NCBI GenBank assembly: GCA_902806565.1
Contig: CADCXA010000064.1
Location: 62,001 to 126,000 of the forward strand
Direction: 5' to 3'
Length of the DNA: 64,000 nucleotides
DNA from: Hypoxylon rubiginosum
Lineage: Eukaryota; Ascomycota; Sordariomycetes; Xylariales; Hypoxylaceae
The position numbers and the translations under genes are program-made. Under the pieces are notes generated by a model. That model was not told where the DNA came from and did no database searches. It saw only the letters and a list, made by a program, of their open reading frames with translations. Below are positions 11,331-28,100 of the stretch, piece by piece; position 1 is the first letter of the stretch, and each line of letters starts with the position of its first letter.

Positions 11331-14300
11331 CTTTTAATTTTTTTATTAATTATTAATTAGTTTATTATATTTTTTATAATGTTAATAAAAGTTTTAATAT
11401 TACTTTTAAAATATATTAATTATTTTATAGGAAATTTATTTTTCTTTTAATTAAAGTTTTTTTAAAGTATTTTTTTATTTGTTTTATGTTTTTAGTTTTT
11501 TATTTAAAATTAATATTAATTATAAGGTAAAAAAAAAAAATTATTATTTTTTATATTATTAAGTTTATTTTAATATAAGGATACCGTGTTTTTTTTAAAT
11601 AAATTAATATTAATTAAATATTATAAAAAGTTTAAATTTAATTTATTTATTAATAATAAATAATTTTATAATTAAATTAATTTTAATAAGAATAATTTAG
11701 AATCTTTATATAATTTTAATTTAAATATTAGTATAAATAAATTTAAATTTAATGTTATTTTTATTAACTTTATTTATTATTAACGTTTTATTAATTATTT
11801 TAATAATTTAAATAACTATAATAGTAATAATAATAATAATTTTAATATAAATTACTTTAAAAAATAATTTTGATTTTCATGTAATTTAAATTAAAATTAC
11901 GAGATAAAGTTAAATATTATATTTTATTTTAAGCGATAAATTTTTTCACCTAGTAATAATATTAAGTTTATATAATTTTCCTTGATATTATATTAAGTAT
12001 ATTTTTTTATAAAGTGTAACATTAAGTTTAAAATTATTATAAAATATAATAAATTAATATTATAATTTTAATTAATTTCCTTATTTATAATTAATATAAA
12101 ATTAATATTATTAATATTTTATTTTATTAATAATATAACAATTAATAATTTAAATATTATAAATTATAAAAAACTTTTTATATAATAAATTACTTTAAAA
12201 CTTATAAAATTTATTAATAAAATTATAAACTTATTACTAAAAAATAACACTATGTTTTAATTAATATTTTTTAATATATTTTTAGTTAAAAGTTAAAATA
12301 TAATTAAAACGGATAAGTAATAATATTATTTTTTAAATAAATTATTTAATAATATATTAATAGTTTTTATTTTTTTATTTTTTTAAATAAATAGTACCTT
12401 TTATTTACTTTTTATATATAATATTAAGTTATAAATAAAAATTAAAAATGTTATTTATTTTCTATTTAAGCTTTTAATTTAAAAAAATTATATAATAAAA
12501 TAGAATATATTTATATTATTTATAAAGATTAATATAAATTAAATAAAAATAAAGCTTTTTAAATGTTTAAAAAGTATAATTAAAAGGTTAAGTTGTTAAA
12601 TTATAAAAGAAGTTTTTATTAAAACTTAAAATAAATATATATAAATTAAAAAAGTAAAAATATAAATTAAAAAAGTGAAAATATTAAAAAAAAAAAGCCT
12701 TTATTTATATTTAAAATTAAAATTAATAATGTTTATTATTTTTTAACTTTTTATTTATATTATTAACTATATATTATAATTTTATTAATATATTTAAGTT
12801 AAATTAAAATTCTAAAAATATTATAAATTATATATTATTATTTATTTAAGAAAATTTACGCTTTATTATTTTAATAAAAATAATATCGCTTAAACTTTTA
12901 TCTCCTAAGTTTATATTTTTTAATTAAAATTTAATTTTAAAGTTTTTTTTATTATTATTATTAAAAATTTTATAAATAAATGTGGTTTTATTTGATTTTT
13001 TATTTTTTTTAATAACAAGTTTTTTAACAAGTTTGGTTTTTTTAATAAGTTTGTTTTTTCTTATATTTTTAATAGTGTTATACTTTTATTTAACTTTTTT
13101 TATAGTAGTTTTTTTAGTTAAAAACTATTAAAACTTTTAAGTTAATTTAGTTTTTTAACTAATGGTAAAAATAAATGTTATTTATAATAATTATCTGAAA
13201 CTTCCGGTATTAAAAATTAAAAAAAGTGATATAAAAATGATTATTAATATAAAATATTAGTTTAAAAATATACTAGTTTTATATTTTATTTAAAAAATTA
13301 AATTAAAATTTAATTAAGTTATAATATAATTTATATAATAAATATATTTACTTTTAGTAAATTTTAACTATTTTATATTATTAATTAACTTAAAATACTG
13401 TTTTTTAATAAATTAGTTAAATAATAAATAAATATAAAAAAAATAATCGCTTTTTATTATTATTTTAAATAAGTTTAATTTAATATTTTTATTTAAAAAA
13501 TATTAAATCTTAATAAATATATTATACTTTTATAAAAACTAAATAGCTTTTAATTTTAAATTAAACTATAAAAATTTAAAAGTATATATCTAATTAAAAA
13601 AATTATATTTAATTTATTTTTTTAAAATTAAAATGTTTTTTAAGTTAATTAGTTAAATATTACACTTATTATATTTTAAGTTAATTTATTATAAAAGTTT
13701 TTATTTAGTTTATTATTATTATAATATTTATATTTATATGTTATTTATTAATATTAATAATAAATAATATTAATTAAAATTTTTATTAAAATTATTTTAA
13801 GATTTAGTTTTAAATCTTTAAGAATAAAAAAAGTTATAAATATTTAAAATATTACCTTTATAATATTTAAATTTATTTAAATTAAAAAAATATATTAAAA
13901 TAAATATTAATACATTTATAAATTATAATATAATATTAAAATTAATTTTAATATAATTTTTTATATTAATATAAAAAATAATAATAGTATTTTTAAATTT
14001 AATAAATTAAAAGTTTTTATTAAATTTCTTTAATAAAATAATATAATTAATGAAATTAATATTTAAGTTTATATTAAAAAATCTTTAAATATTATTTAAT
14101 TTAATAAAAGTGGTTAAAAAGTTAAATAAAAATATAATAAAAATATTATAAATAAAAATAATAATAAAAATTAAATATATAAATAATAAAGAAAGTAAAT
14201 AATATGAATAATAATTAAGAAAATGAAATTTATTAAAAAAAGAAGAAATATATTTAAATATTTATTATTTATTTATAAAAATTAATTTATTAAAAAATCT

Positions 14301-17300
14301 TTTATTATTTATTTATTATATAAGTAAATAAAATTTTTTTTATATAAAAATTATATTTAAAATTATATTTAACAATAATTAATTAAATATTATATTTTAA
14401 AATTATATTATATAAATAAAAAAAACAAAGGAAAAAAACCAACTAACTATTACTTGTAGTTAAGTTATATAAACTAAATAAATTTTAATGTTATTTAATA
14501 CCAATTAAAATAATAAAAAATATAAAAAAAAGGATTTTAAAAAAAATTTCTTATTAATTTAGTTTTATAAAATAAATTATTTAACTATAAATATTAAAAG
14601 TTATATTATTAAAAACTGTTTAATTAATATTTTTTATATATTTAAATTATTTATAATTATATTTATATATTTTATATATATTATTTAATGTTTTAATTTT
14701 ACTATTATTTATTTAAAAATTATTAAATTTATTAAATATTAACTAAATATTATTATTATTTAATTATAACTATATTAAATGGTTTTTAAATATTATATTT
14801 AATTTTTAAAAAGGTTATTAATATTAAATTATTCTTATATCTTTAATTTTATATTTACTTTACTCTTAATTTAATTGTTTAATTATAATAATATTATATA
14901 ACTTTTATTTATTTTATTTGTTAGTTAAAAGTTTATTAATATTAAATTATTACTATCTATTTAATTTTAAATTAATAATTTATAAACTAAAAACCTGTAA
15001 AATATATTACTTTAATATTTTATTATAATATAAATAAATTTATTTAAGTTTAAATTTTAATTTAATAAAAAATTCAAGTAATTATTAATTTAATTAATAT
15101 TATATTAAACATATACTTAAATACGTATATAGATTTATTGTTATTATTTATTATAAAGTTTTAGTATTTTTATTAAAATATAAATAAAGAAAATAATTAA
15201 ATTAAAATTTTAACATATATTAAATTAAATATTAATATATTTATATTTATTATTTATAAAGTTTTAATATTTTTAATTAAAAAATAATAAAAAAAAATTA
15301 TTAAATAGTTATTTTAATTATAATTAAATAATATATTTAATTATATTTTAAATTTATAAATATTTTATATTTATAAAAATATATGTTTATTAATAAAAAA
15401 AAAGTTAAGATATTTAATATTTTAATTTAAATATAATTAAATATTTATATATATATATTTATTTTTATTATTTAAAAGGTTTTTATATTTTCATTTAGTT
15501 TTATAAAAAAAAATTAGTAGGTTTTTATTTTACTTATAGTTTAATAATATATTTAAATGATTAAATAGTTTAAAATGTTTAATTAACCGGAATATTTAAA
15601 ACTATATAAAGTTATTATTTATAATAAGGTTTATATAAAAGGTTATAATATTTAATTTAAATAAAATTTTATTAATATATTAAACAAGTTTATATTATTT
15701 ATTGTTATTTTTAAATAAGTGTTTAATATAAAATAAATAATATTATATATTATAAAATATTTATAGTATTAAAAAATTTATAATTTATATAAGTTTATTA
15801 TATTTTTAAAAGTTATATAATATTTTTAATTTATAATATAATGGTTTAAAATTATAATATTAAATAATTATATTAAAATATTATTATTAATTAAATAATT
15901 ATTATTATAAAATAAGTCCGAATATATAAATTTTAATAATAAATATTTAATATATAATAACCTTTTTTTAATATAAATTTCAAATTATAATATATAAATT
16001 TTAATATTAAATTTAAAATTAACATTAAGTTTAATTTTAATCTTAGTTTTAACCTTAATTAAAATATTAATTAAAACATTAACTAAAATATTAATTAGAA
16101 CCTTAATTAAAATATAAATTAGAATTTAATAATAATATATAGCTATATAAAATATCTAGCTTTTAATTATTTAACTATTAATATATTTAAAGTTTTAACT
16201 ATTATAACATTAATTAATTAATTAAATTATATTAATTTAAATTTTAAATCTTTAAATATTAATATAATTTAAATCCCGATAATGGTTTTAAAATTAATAA
16301 TTTTCCTCGCTTAAATAATTAAAGCTTTTTAATAAACGTATCTAATATTAAATAAATTTTAAAAACTCTTTTAATTAATTTAAAAAATAATTTTTAAGCT
16401 AAGAAATTTACATTTAAATTATATTTATTTATAAACTTAATACCAAATTATTATATATTATAAATTATTTAAAACTATTAAAAAGTTACTTAAACTTTTA
16501 ATAAACTACTTTTAAAATAATATTAAATTTATTTTATTTAATATATAACCAACGATTTAAATATAATTTCTTAGAAATAATTTTTAAATTCTTTTTTATA
16601 ATAATTTAAAATCCTTTTTTTTATTAATCTAAATAATAAAATTTATTATTTAAATTATAAAAAATATTTTTTTTAAAATATAAAAATGGTTTCTATTTAT
16701 TATATTTATTTTTTTATTATTAAAAAAAGATTAATATTACCATTTTATTAACAAAAAATATTATTAGTTTTTTATAATTATCTTTACCCTTTTTAATTAA
16801 AAAAGCTTTATCTATTAAAAAAAAAGTTTTTATTATTAAACGTTACTTTTAATATAATAATAAAACTTAATATTAACTTAAAAACCAATTAAATAATTAA
16901 TACGTTTTATAAAAAAATATTAAAACATATTATAATAATTATTAACAACTTATATAATATTATAAAAATTTTATTATAATAATTACAATTTATATTTAAT
17001 AAAATATATATTATATATTATAATAAAAAAAAACTTAAAATTAAAAATTTAATTCTTATATTAACTTATTAAAAGTTAATAATAATAAAGACATTAAAAT
17101 AATTAGTAATAAATAATTATTAATATATTAATATTAAATTAAATAATATATTTTAAGATATATAAAATAATAAAAACAAAATTATTTTATTTAATATATT
17201 AAAGAATATTATTTATATTAATAATATTAAAAAAAAAACAATAAAACGCTTAACTTATATATTTTAATTTTAAAACCCCCCTTTTATATTTAATAAAATT

Positions 17301-20300
17301 AAATTTAATAATAATTTAACAACTTATAAAAATTCTTATAAAAATATTATTAATATATTTTAATAAAAAGATTTATTTATTAATTGTAACAATTTTTAAA
17401 TTACAATAAAAATATAAAGTCCTATAAAAGTAAATGTTAAAAATAACAATCTTATAAATATTAATAACAATCTTATAAATATTAATAATATTAATAAAAA
17501 TATTAATAACTAAAAATAAATAAATATTTATAACTAATTAAATAACATAATATATTATATTAATAATAATATTTTATAGATAATTATATTATTAGCTTTT
17601 TTTTTATTATTAAAAAATCAATCGAACAATATTAAAAAAGTTTAATTTATCTAAAAATTATTTTAATAATATATAGAAAATTTAAATCGTAATAAAATTA
17701 ACTAAAAAATTATTATTAAAAAATTAATTAATAGTTGATTTTATTTTAAAGTAGAATTTAAAAATTGTTATTTTAATATACAGGATTTTAACTATTTCCT
17801 AATAACATTTATTAAAATTTTATTATATAATTTAAATGATTTTATTTTAATAAAAAAAAAAGCTTAATTAATAAAAGTAAATAATAAAAAAAACTTTAAT
17901 ATTAAAACGTATAATATATTATTTAAATAATCCCTTATAAATTTTTTATTACTAATAAACTTTTATAGTTAAATTATAATTAAATTATAATAATATAATA
18001 TTATAATAATAATCGATTTTATGTTTTTATTTTTTATATTTAATAAAATAATTAAAAATAATAATAATAAAATTAATAAAATTTAAATAACAAAGAAATC
18101 ATTTAAAAAAATTAAAAAAATATTATAAATAATAACTTTAAAAAAGTTTTTAAAAACTGGTAAAAAATTTAAAAGTAAATAAAAAATTAATAACCTATAT
18201 ATATAAAAAATCTTAAATAAATTAAATATATTTAATTATTAATAGTTATTATTTAATAAAAAGAAAATATAATAATAAAAGAAATTAAAAAGTTTTATAA
18301 TTAATATTAAATTTTTAATTATTTAGTATATTATTAATTAAAATAATTTATTATTATTAATATATATTAAAATAAAAAGAAAATTTTACAGTTTAAAATA
18401 TTATTAACAAATAAAATAAAAATTAAAATAACATTTACTTAATAAATATTAAAATAAGTTAAAAAAAATTAACTAAAATTCAGTTATTTTAATTATATAG
18501 TTCTATTAATATATCGAAGTATTTTTAAATAAAATTATTTATTTATTTATTAAGAACAGAGTTTTTAAACCAATTAACCATCACTTTAAAATAATAAAAA
18601 TTAATTAACGCGGCGTTTTTTATTTTTATAGCTTTTTATGGTTTTTTAATAATATTAATGTAAAAAAATTATTAAATAATTTAATAATATTGGAAAATTA
18701 AAAAGAAGTTAATAAATTTATTAAATAAATTAATATATATTTTTAAAAAAATGTTAATTTTAAGAAGTTTAAATAAAAAAAAGCAATTCTAGGTTTAAAT
18801 TACCTCAATTTATTAGATAAATTAAAAGAAAATTTAAATAAATTAAAAAAAAAATAAAAAGATAAAACTTATTATATTATTATGTTTTTTTAAAAGTATT
18901 ATTATATTGTAATATGTTTTAAATATAGTAAAAGTAAAAAAAAAATCCTTAAAAAAAAAAGCTATTAATTTAAAAAAAAATGTTAATTTAGCTAACCTTA
19001 AACTATAATATTATATATAATATTATAAAATAATGTTTTATATTTAAAATAAAAATTAATTAATTATATTTAATAAAATAAAATAATTATTATGGTTTTA
19101 CATTATAATTATAATTATATTTTTATTTTTATTAAAAAAAAGTTAATAATATTTATATATTATATAATAAATTATATAATAAAATTTAAAATATTAATAA
19201 CTAATAAAATAATATTTATAACTATTAAACTAAATAAATTAAAAAAGTAACTTTAATTTATTAATATTAATAATATAGATTTTAATAAAATAACCTATAA
19301 TTTAATAATAAAAATATTAAATAAAATATATTTAAAAAAAGAATTATTAGTAATTAATATTTATAACCATATATTTAAATATAATATATTTTATTTCTTA
19401 GTAAATAATTAATATTAATTATATTATAATATTATATATTTTACAGTATGTTAATAATAAAAATATTTAAAAAAGTTAACTTTTAAAATATTAAAAAGTA
19501 ATAAAAAAATAATCTCAAATAAAATAATATTAATTACAAATAATAAAATAATGTTATTTATATTTTAAATATATTAATATTAAAATTTAGTTTTTTAATA
19601 TTTATGTTTTTATAACTATGTTTTTTTTATTTAAGTTATTAAAAAGTTTAAAAAATAAATAAAATATTATATTAAATTTAAAAGTTTATTATATATAAAA
19701 AAATATTACTAATAAATTTTATTAAAAGTAAATATATATATTTTAATATTATTAAATACTTATTTATTAGATTTTAAAAAAAACGGTATTTATTATTAAA
19801 CTCTAATAATTTAGTTAGTTTTATTTATATTTTAAAAAAAGTTTTTATTAATTAAATATAATATATTATTATAAATATAAGAAAATCTTAACTAAGATTT
19901 TTTTTTTTGTTTTTAAAATATTAATTATAATTTTAATTTTTTGAAAAGATTTAAAGATAATATTATCTTAAATAAGAAAAACTAAAATGGGAAGTTTAAT
20001 ATAAATGGTTTTAAAAACCTAAAAAATAATTTTAATAAAAAAAAATATAATATTAATAATAATAATAATAAAAAAAATAAAAATAATAAAAAACTAAAAA
20101 ATCTTAAAATATTTTATGTTTTTTTTTATAATATTATATTATATATAAAAAAGACTTTATAAAAAAAAATATTAGTATTTAAAGTTAATATAAAAAATAT
20201 AACTTATTTTTTTAAAACTAAAAAAAATATAAAAATATTAAATATTTCTATAATATTAAAGCTTGATTATTTTTAGTTAATAAAAAATAATGTTAATATT

Positions 20301-23300
20301 ACTAAAATAAAATTAAATGAATTATATATTTATTTCTTTATAACTATAAATAATAATATTAAAATATAAAAAAATAACTTAATTTAATTAAATAATATAA
20401 GATTATAAGAAATAGTTAATAAATTAAATTAATAATTTATTAATTATTAAATAATTAACAACATATATAATAAATAAAAAAAGTATTAATTATTTTAAAA
20501 TAATTAATTTATAAGAATAAATAATAAACTTATAGTAATATATTATTTAAAAAACTAAATATTAAATTATTAATTAATAAAAATTATAATTAATTTTAAT
20601 TTTAGTTTAATATAAACTAAATATAATAAAATGTTAATTATTTAAAAAATTTATAATAAAAAATAACTTATTAATATTAATTTAATCTTTTAAAAACTAA
20701 ATAAAATTAATGTTAAAAAAACTATTAAATTTAATAATAATAATTAACTTATAAATAATAAGTTTTAATTATATTATTTTTTTAACGGTGCTAATAAAAT
20801 AAAAAAAAGTAAAATTATAAAAATAATTATAAAAATGTTTTAAAATAAAAAAGCTTTAAATAAAATAAAAGTAATTATTATTTTAAAATATATAAATGTT
20901 TTTTTTAATGATATTATAATATATTTAACGGTTAAATTAATATTAAATAATCGGTTTAAATTATTTAAAGAAAAAATTATAATATTAAAAAATGTTAATA
21001 TTCTTATTATAAATAAATATAATATGTTATTTAATAAAAGTTTTTAATAAGTTTATTTTTAATTTTAGTATATATATAACTAATTTAATAAAAATTTTAA
21101 TAAAGTTTTAATTATTATATTTTTTAGAGATTTTATGTAATTTAAATTAGTTAATGGTTTTTTATTATTTTATAAAAAAAGATTTATTAGTAAAAAAATA
21201 TTAGAAAAATTAAGGGAATTATTTAATATTAAAATAATAAACAAATATTATTTTAATTATTAACTTTAAAAGAAATTTATATTAATAATTATTTTAACTT
21301 AATAAATAAAAATATAAGATCTAGAATATACGCTATTATTAAAACATTTAAAAAATAATAAGTAGATTAATAAAAATATATATTTATTTAATTTAAAATT
21401 AATATAATTAAAAGATATTATTTTTAATAATAATATAAAAGCTATTATATTATTAAATAATATATAATACTTTATTAATTTATAAGTTATTATAGTTTTT
21501 ATAAAATAATAAAACTAAATAATTTATATTTTTCTTTTTTATTATAAATTAAAATCTCTTAATAAAACCGCCGTTTTATAAAAAACTTTTAAAATAATAA
21601 ATTTATTAAATATAAAAATATTAGTGTATTTCGTGTTTATAATAAGAATATTAATATTTTTAATAAAAAATTTTTATTAAAAACTAAAAATAATAAATAA
21701 TATAAAATATATAGCTAAATCTTTTCTATTAAATATTAATATAATTACCTGGTTAATTAGATTAAATATTTTAATATTTATAAAACCATTTAAAGTAATT
21801 TTTATATTATTTAAAACCATGGAAAGTTTTTATTTAAATAACTTAAAAAAAAAACTTCTTTTAATTTTCCTAAAAATAATTAATACTATAAATATAATAT
21901 TAATAATAATAAATAATAAATTATTTAATTAAGTAGGTTTTATATTAATATTAATTTTTATTATAATAGATTATAAAGTTTAAAAGTAAATATTATAAAA
22001 AACATATTTTAATTTAATAAAAAAATAATCGATAATTAAAAAAGCTAATTTTATATTTATATATGTTTAATTATTATAAATTATAAAATTTAATGGTGTT
22101 TATTTATTATTATTAATAAATTTAAAGTAATATATAAAATTATGTTTATTTATAAAAATAAGGCTAAAAATAAAATGTTTAAATAAATTAAATAAAAAAA
22201 CCGTAAAAATATATTATAAAAATAAACGAAAAAAATATAAATATTTTAATAAAATAAAAATACTTAACTTTAACTAAAAATAAAAACCTAACACCATTAT
22301 TTCACTTAAAAAATAAATATATTTAAAAAGTTTTTATAAATTAAATGATATTTAAAAATAATATTATATAAACTTATAATAAAAAGAATTATTTATCCAT
22401 TATTTTTTTATTTTAAAAATAATTTTATTAAATTTAATTTACGTATAATATAAATAAATTCACTTTATATAAATATTTATTTAATTGTAAAATAAAAATA
22501 AAAATAAGTATAAAATAATAATAAAAATATAATTAATATATTATATAATTATATAATAAATAAAAATAATTTACTTTTTAAAAAAATTATATATAAATAT
22601 TAAATTAAAAATATTATTATTTATTAATACTTATATTAAAAACTTAAATTATAGTTAATTTAATAATTTAAATTATACTTTTTTATTATTTATTTATTTA
22701 TATAAATTATATAAATTATTATATTTAATATATTAAATATTTTAATATAATTATAATAAAAAAGCATTAAAATAAAATCTGGACTTTATATTTGTTTTAT
22801 TTTTATTATTAATAATTTTTAAATAATAAATTAAAAAGATTAAATTATTAAAAATATTAATATAATTATAATTATAATAATTATAATTAATATTTTAATT
22901 ATTACTTTAAATATTAATATTAATAAATATGTTATTTAATTTAAAATAAAAATAATATATATAATTTAAGTTTTTAAAGTTTATTAGTTTTATTTTAAAG
23001 ATATTATTTAAATAAGCGGTAATCTCGCCGTATAAATTTTAAATATAATTTTAAAAGAAACTATAATATATAATTTAATTATATATTTAAAAATATTATT
23101 TTAAGATATATAATAATAAATATAATTATAATAATAAATTTTAAATATTAAATAAAAATTTAATTAAATAACTTTTTAAATTTAAAAATAATTGATTTTA
23201 TAATTTAAGCTTTTTATTTTAATAATAAATTTAATGTAATTTTAATTTAATTTATTAATTGTTTTTTTTTCGGGCGTATTTATATAATTTTAAATTTATT

Positions 23301-24239
23301 TTTATTTTAACTTATTTAATATAATGTTTAAATATTATTTAATTATAAAGTATTTATTAAGTTATAATTTTTATTAAACTAAGTAATTAATATTATATTA
23401 ATATTTTTATTAAACATTTATTATTTTTATATTTATATATTTTTTAATTATTAAACTTAGTTAAAATATAAATAAATAATTAATAAAAATATAAATAAAA
23501 TTAATATTATATAAAAACATTTTATTTATTATATTAATTATATTTATAAATAATTAAATAAAAAATATATTTATAAAATAAAATATATAATTTATATTTT
23601 AAAAAAATTATTTTTTATTTATATTATAATATTAAAAAAAGATTTTAAACTTATAAAAATTTTATATTAAGTAAAATATTTAAATAAAAATAATAACTTA
23701 AAGATTTTAAAATTTAATTTTTATAAAAATAATAATTAAATTAATAATATTATTATAAATTTATTTTAATATAACTTATAATTATAATTAATAAAAAATA
23801 TAATATAAAAAATAATAAAATTAATTAAAACTTTTAAAATTTAAATTTTTATATTTATTTAAAAGAAAAAAAAGATATTAATTTATTAATATTTAAGTGT
23901 TTAAACTTTAAAAAAAGTTTTATTATATAAGTAAAAAAAATAGTTTTAAATAAAAAAAAAAATATAAGCTTATAAAACTTTTTAATTAGGAAATAATTTG
24001 TTAGTTATAAGTGTTTTATAAATATTTATAATATTATAACATTATATAGCGTTTAAAAAAGGTAAGAAAAAAAGCAAGAAAAAAAAAATTTATATAAAAT
24101 AAAAAATTTAAACTTTATAAAAAAAGCGGTATAATATAATAAAAATCCTAGTTTAAGCTTTAAGCCTTAAATAAAAAAAGCGGTATTATAAGGTAAAATC
24201 TTAAAAAAAAACTATTATTATTATTATTATTTTACCACT

Positions 24240-24450
24240 ATTAAAATAAAACCGTAAAACCGCGCGTAAAATTGCGGCGCCGAAAAATTATTACGACGAG
24301 GCGAGCAAAACAAGTTAAAAAATAACAATTTAAAAACGCTATAATTTACACGTATAAAACGTAAAAAAGAAATCTTAATTAAAAAGTTAAAAATTTAAAC
24401 TTAAAACTCGGGCTTTTATTATACCGTTTTAACGCGGGGGGTTTTATATT
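24240..24450. other. Residual G/C islet inside the AT block
   Basis: Two short patches (about 24,250-24,310 and 24,410-24,445) keep CG-rich words such as CCGCGCG, GCGGCGCCG, GACGAGGCGAG and ACGCGGGGGG amid near-pure A/T. Many remaining G/C pairs are CpG, a dinucleotide RIP attacks less than CpA. They are probably the least mutated parts of an old element. No frame or RNA can be read from them. Confidence 0.5.
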
Positions 24451-24974
24451 TATAAAGGTTATTATATTGTGTTTTTTTTTATAAAAAACTTATTATTTAA
24501 ATAAAAAAATAAAATTATAACTATTTTCTAACTTATATATTAAAAAAAAAAAAAATAACAATTAATTAAAACCTAAGTGTTACTATTTATAACGTAACGT
24601 TTAAATAAGGTAAAAAAAAGTAAAAAGTTTAAAAGAAAAAAAAAAGGGCAGGGTTTTTTTTTTTTTTAAAATAAAAAAATAATTTATTAATTTATTAAGT
24701 TATTTATAAGTTATAACTAAAAATTATATAAATAAAAGTTATTATATATTATTTAAACCGGTGTTTTATATATAATTATTTAAGTGAATATTATAAATTA
24801 ATTTATTAAATAATTATTAATTTATAAGTTTTAAGTTATTTTAAAGTTTTAATTTATAAGATTTTTTTAAATAAAAATAAAATATATATATTTTAATTAG
24901 TTAAAATAAATTATAAAAACTAAAATTATTAATTTTATTAATTTCTAATAATTTATATTTTTTTTATATTTATT

Positions 24975-25126
24975 AGATTTAAAGATTAATTAAATTAAAT
25001 TTAAATCTTTTAATTAAAAAGTGTGTAATTTTTATATTATTTTTATATATAAAATTTTAATTTAAAAACTTATTTAATAAAAATTTATTTATTTTTAGTT
25101 ATTAATTAATTTTTAGATTTAATATA
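24975..25126 (+). repeat. Dispersed direct repeat, copy 1
   Basis: About 150 bp that aligns without gaps to 30,744-30,895, offset 5,769 bp. The core words AAATTAAATTTAAATCTTTT, TTTTTATATTATTTTTATAT and AATTTATTTATTTTTAGTTA occur in both copies in the same order. The differences I see are mainly transitions. The similarity fades on both sides. It is probably part of a repeated mobile element, or possibly a long-terminal-repeat fragment. Confidence 0.7.
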
Positions 25127-28100
25127 CCTTTTTAAGTTTATAGTTATTTATATTAAAAGTTTAAATTTAAATATTATTAATATAAAATTTAAATATTTAT
25201 ATTTAATATATTTTTTTAAATTTTAATTAAATTTTTTTAGTTTTTTTTTTTTTTAATTAAATATTAAATATTTATAATATTTAGTTAATTTAATAAACTT
25301 AGTTATTTTTAAGCTGGTAATATTTTAATTAATTTATTTATTTTTATTTTTATTAATAATATATATTTAATTATAATTAAATTATTTTTAATTTTTTAAT
25401 AAAATTAATAATTATAAATATTTATATATTTTAATTTAATTTTAAGTTAAATAATTTTTAAAATTACCAGTTTAATTATTTATATATTATTATATTTTAT
25501 TTTAATTTTCTTATAATTAAACTTAATTTTTAATTTTTTAATTAATTATTTAATATATATTATTTTTTTTATAACTTATATTAATACTAGTAATTTAACT
25601 TTTATAATAAATATAATAATAATATTTTATTTATTTATTTTTTAATTAATTAATTTACTAAATAAAATTATAATATAAATTTATAAACTTTTATAATTTA
25701 TTATATTATTAATAAAAAAAATATTATTAACTATTATTAAATTATTTTTATTTTTTATTTATAAAATATATTATTTTATTTTATATAAATATTATATAAT
25801 TTAATTTATTATTTTTTAATAAATATTATTTAAGTTTATAAAAAATTAAATTAATTATAAAACTATAAATAATATATTAAATTTAATAAATATAACTATA
25901 AATAATATTAAGTTAATTTTACGTTAATATTAATAAATTTCTTATTTTATAATATGGTTTTTTTATAAAAACAATTTTTATAAAATTATAAATATATTTA
26001 ATAATTTATTAAATAAAGTAATTAATTTAATTATCTTTTTAATATATAAAGTTTAAAATAATTAAATTTTTTTTTAAAATTAATTATAAATAATTTTAAT
26101 CTTTAAAAATCACTAGATTTTATTTCCTTTAATTATTTAATATTTTTTTTTAACTATAAGATTATTTTAATTATTATTATTTTATTATTTTTTTAATATA
26201 TTATAATTATATTATTTATATAAAAAAATATTAATATTTTTTTTTTAATATAATAATATAACTTATATAATATATTTTTAAAACTTAATTTTAATAAAGT
26301 TTTTAAAAATTTTTTTTACTAAAATAATAATAAAATTCTTAACTTATAAAAAACCTTATATAATTATAATATTATATTTTTTTTTTAATATTTTAATAAT
26401 ATATATATAAAAATTTTATTTATTATAATAATATATATAAAAATATTTATTATATTATATTATATTATTTTAAAGTTAAAATAAATAGTTATTATTAATA
26501 ATATTTTAAATAATTTATTAGTAAAAATAATAATATATATTTTATTTAATTATAACTTTTTTTATTAATTTTTTTATATAATAAATCTAGTTTTATATTT
26601 TAAAAAATATTTATATTTATTAAATTTATAAATATATATTTATATATAATTTAAAATTTAATACTTTTTTATAATTAAATTTATTTTTTTAATTTTTAAT
26701 TAAAACTTTATTTAAATATAACTTTTAAAATAATTTTTTTTTATTTATTTAAAAAAATACTTTATTAAATAATTTATAAGTTTTTTATATTAATAAGGCG
26801 TTTTTTTAATAAATTTTTAATATAGTTTTTATTTTTTTTATAATATTTTTTTTACACTAGTTTAATTTAAAATTTTTAATTTTACTTTTTATATAAAAAA
26901 GGTTTTAAAACCTATTAAAAATATAACCTTTTATAGTTTAAATTTATAAAATTCTAAATTTTAAAATAGATTTTATATAAAGTTTATATTTTTATTTTAA
27001 ATTATATAATATAATAAAATAAATAATAAATTTAATAATAATATAAATAATAACTTAAATTTAACTATAATATATAAATAATTTATTTTAATATTAACAT
27101 TTAATTTTTCTTTATTTACTACGTTTATTATTTTTAAAATAAATAATATATTATTAATTTTTTTTATCCCTTTAAATTTTTTATTTAAAATATAGTTTTT
27201 AAAATCTAATAAAACATATTTTTTAATTAAAGCTGTTATTTCTTTTATATTAATAATTTTTAAATTATTTTAAAAAATATTTAAATTTTTATTAAATATT
27301 TTATTTTTATTAAAAATAATATTTTTTATATTAATTATTTTATTTAAATAAGGTATTTATATATAATATATATTTAAAAATTAATAACTAATTAAATATT
27401 TAATTTAAGTTTTTAAATTTAACTTATTTAATTTATTTAAATAAAATTTTTAATTTTTTATTATAATATATATTTTATATTTATATATTTATAAATATAT
27501 TTAATTTAATTTTTTATTTTTTAATATAAAAGATTTTTACTTTTATTTAATTGTTTTAAAAAATATATTAAATAAAGTTTTTTAGTTATTTTTAACTTTT
27601 AATATATAATTATATAAATAAATAATAGTTTTAAATATTTTTAATTATAAATATGTTAATAATTTTATTTTAATTTATATTATATACGTTTTTATTTTTA
27701 TTATATTTTTTAAATGTTTAATTTTATTATTTTAAACTTATATATTTAATGTTAAAAACTTAATTTTTATTTTATATATTTCTAAGCTTTTTTTAATAGT
27801 TAGTTTATTAATAATTATTTTATTATTAGTTTTTATTATTTTTATAATAATTTTATATTAACGTTTTAATTATTTTAAATAATTATTTATTATATTAAAA
27901 ATTATTTTTATTTTATAATTTTTAAATATATAATTTTAAGCTGTTTTTAATATTTAATACGTAAAAATAAAATATAAGTTTTTTTTAATAAATGTTTTTT
28001 TATAGTTATAAAAATTAAGGGTAATTTATTCTTTTAATGTTTAATAGTTTAATTTAAAAATATATTAAATTTATTATTTTATTTTAAATATATTATAAGT

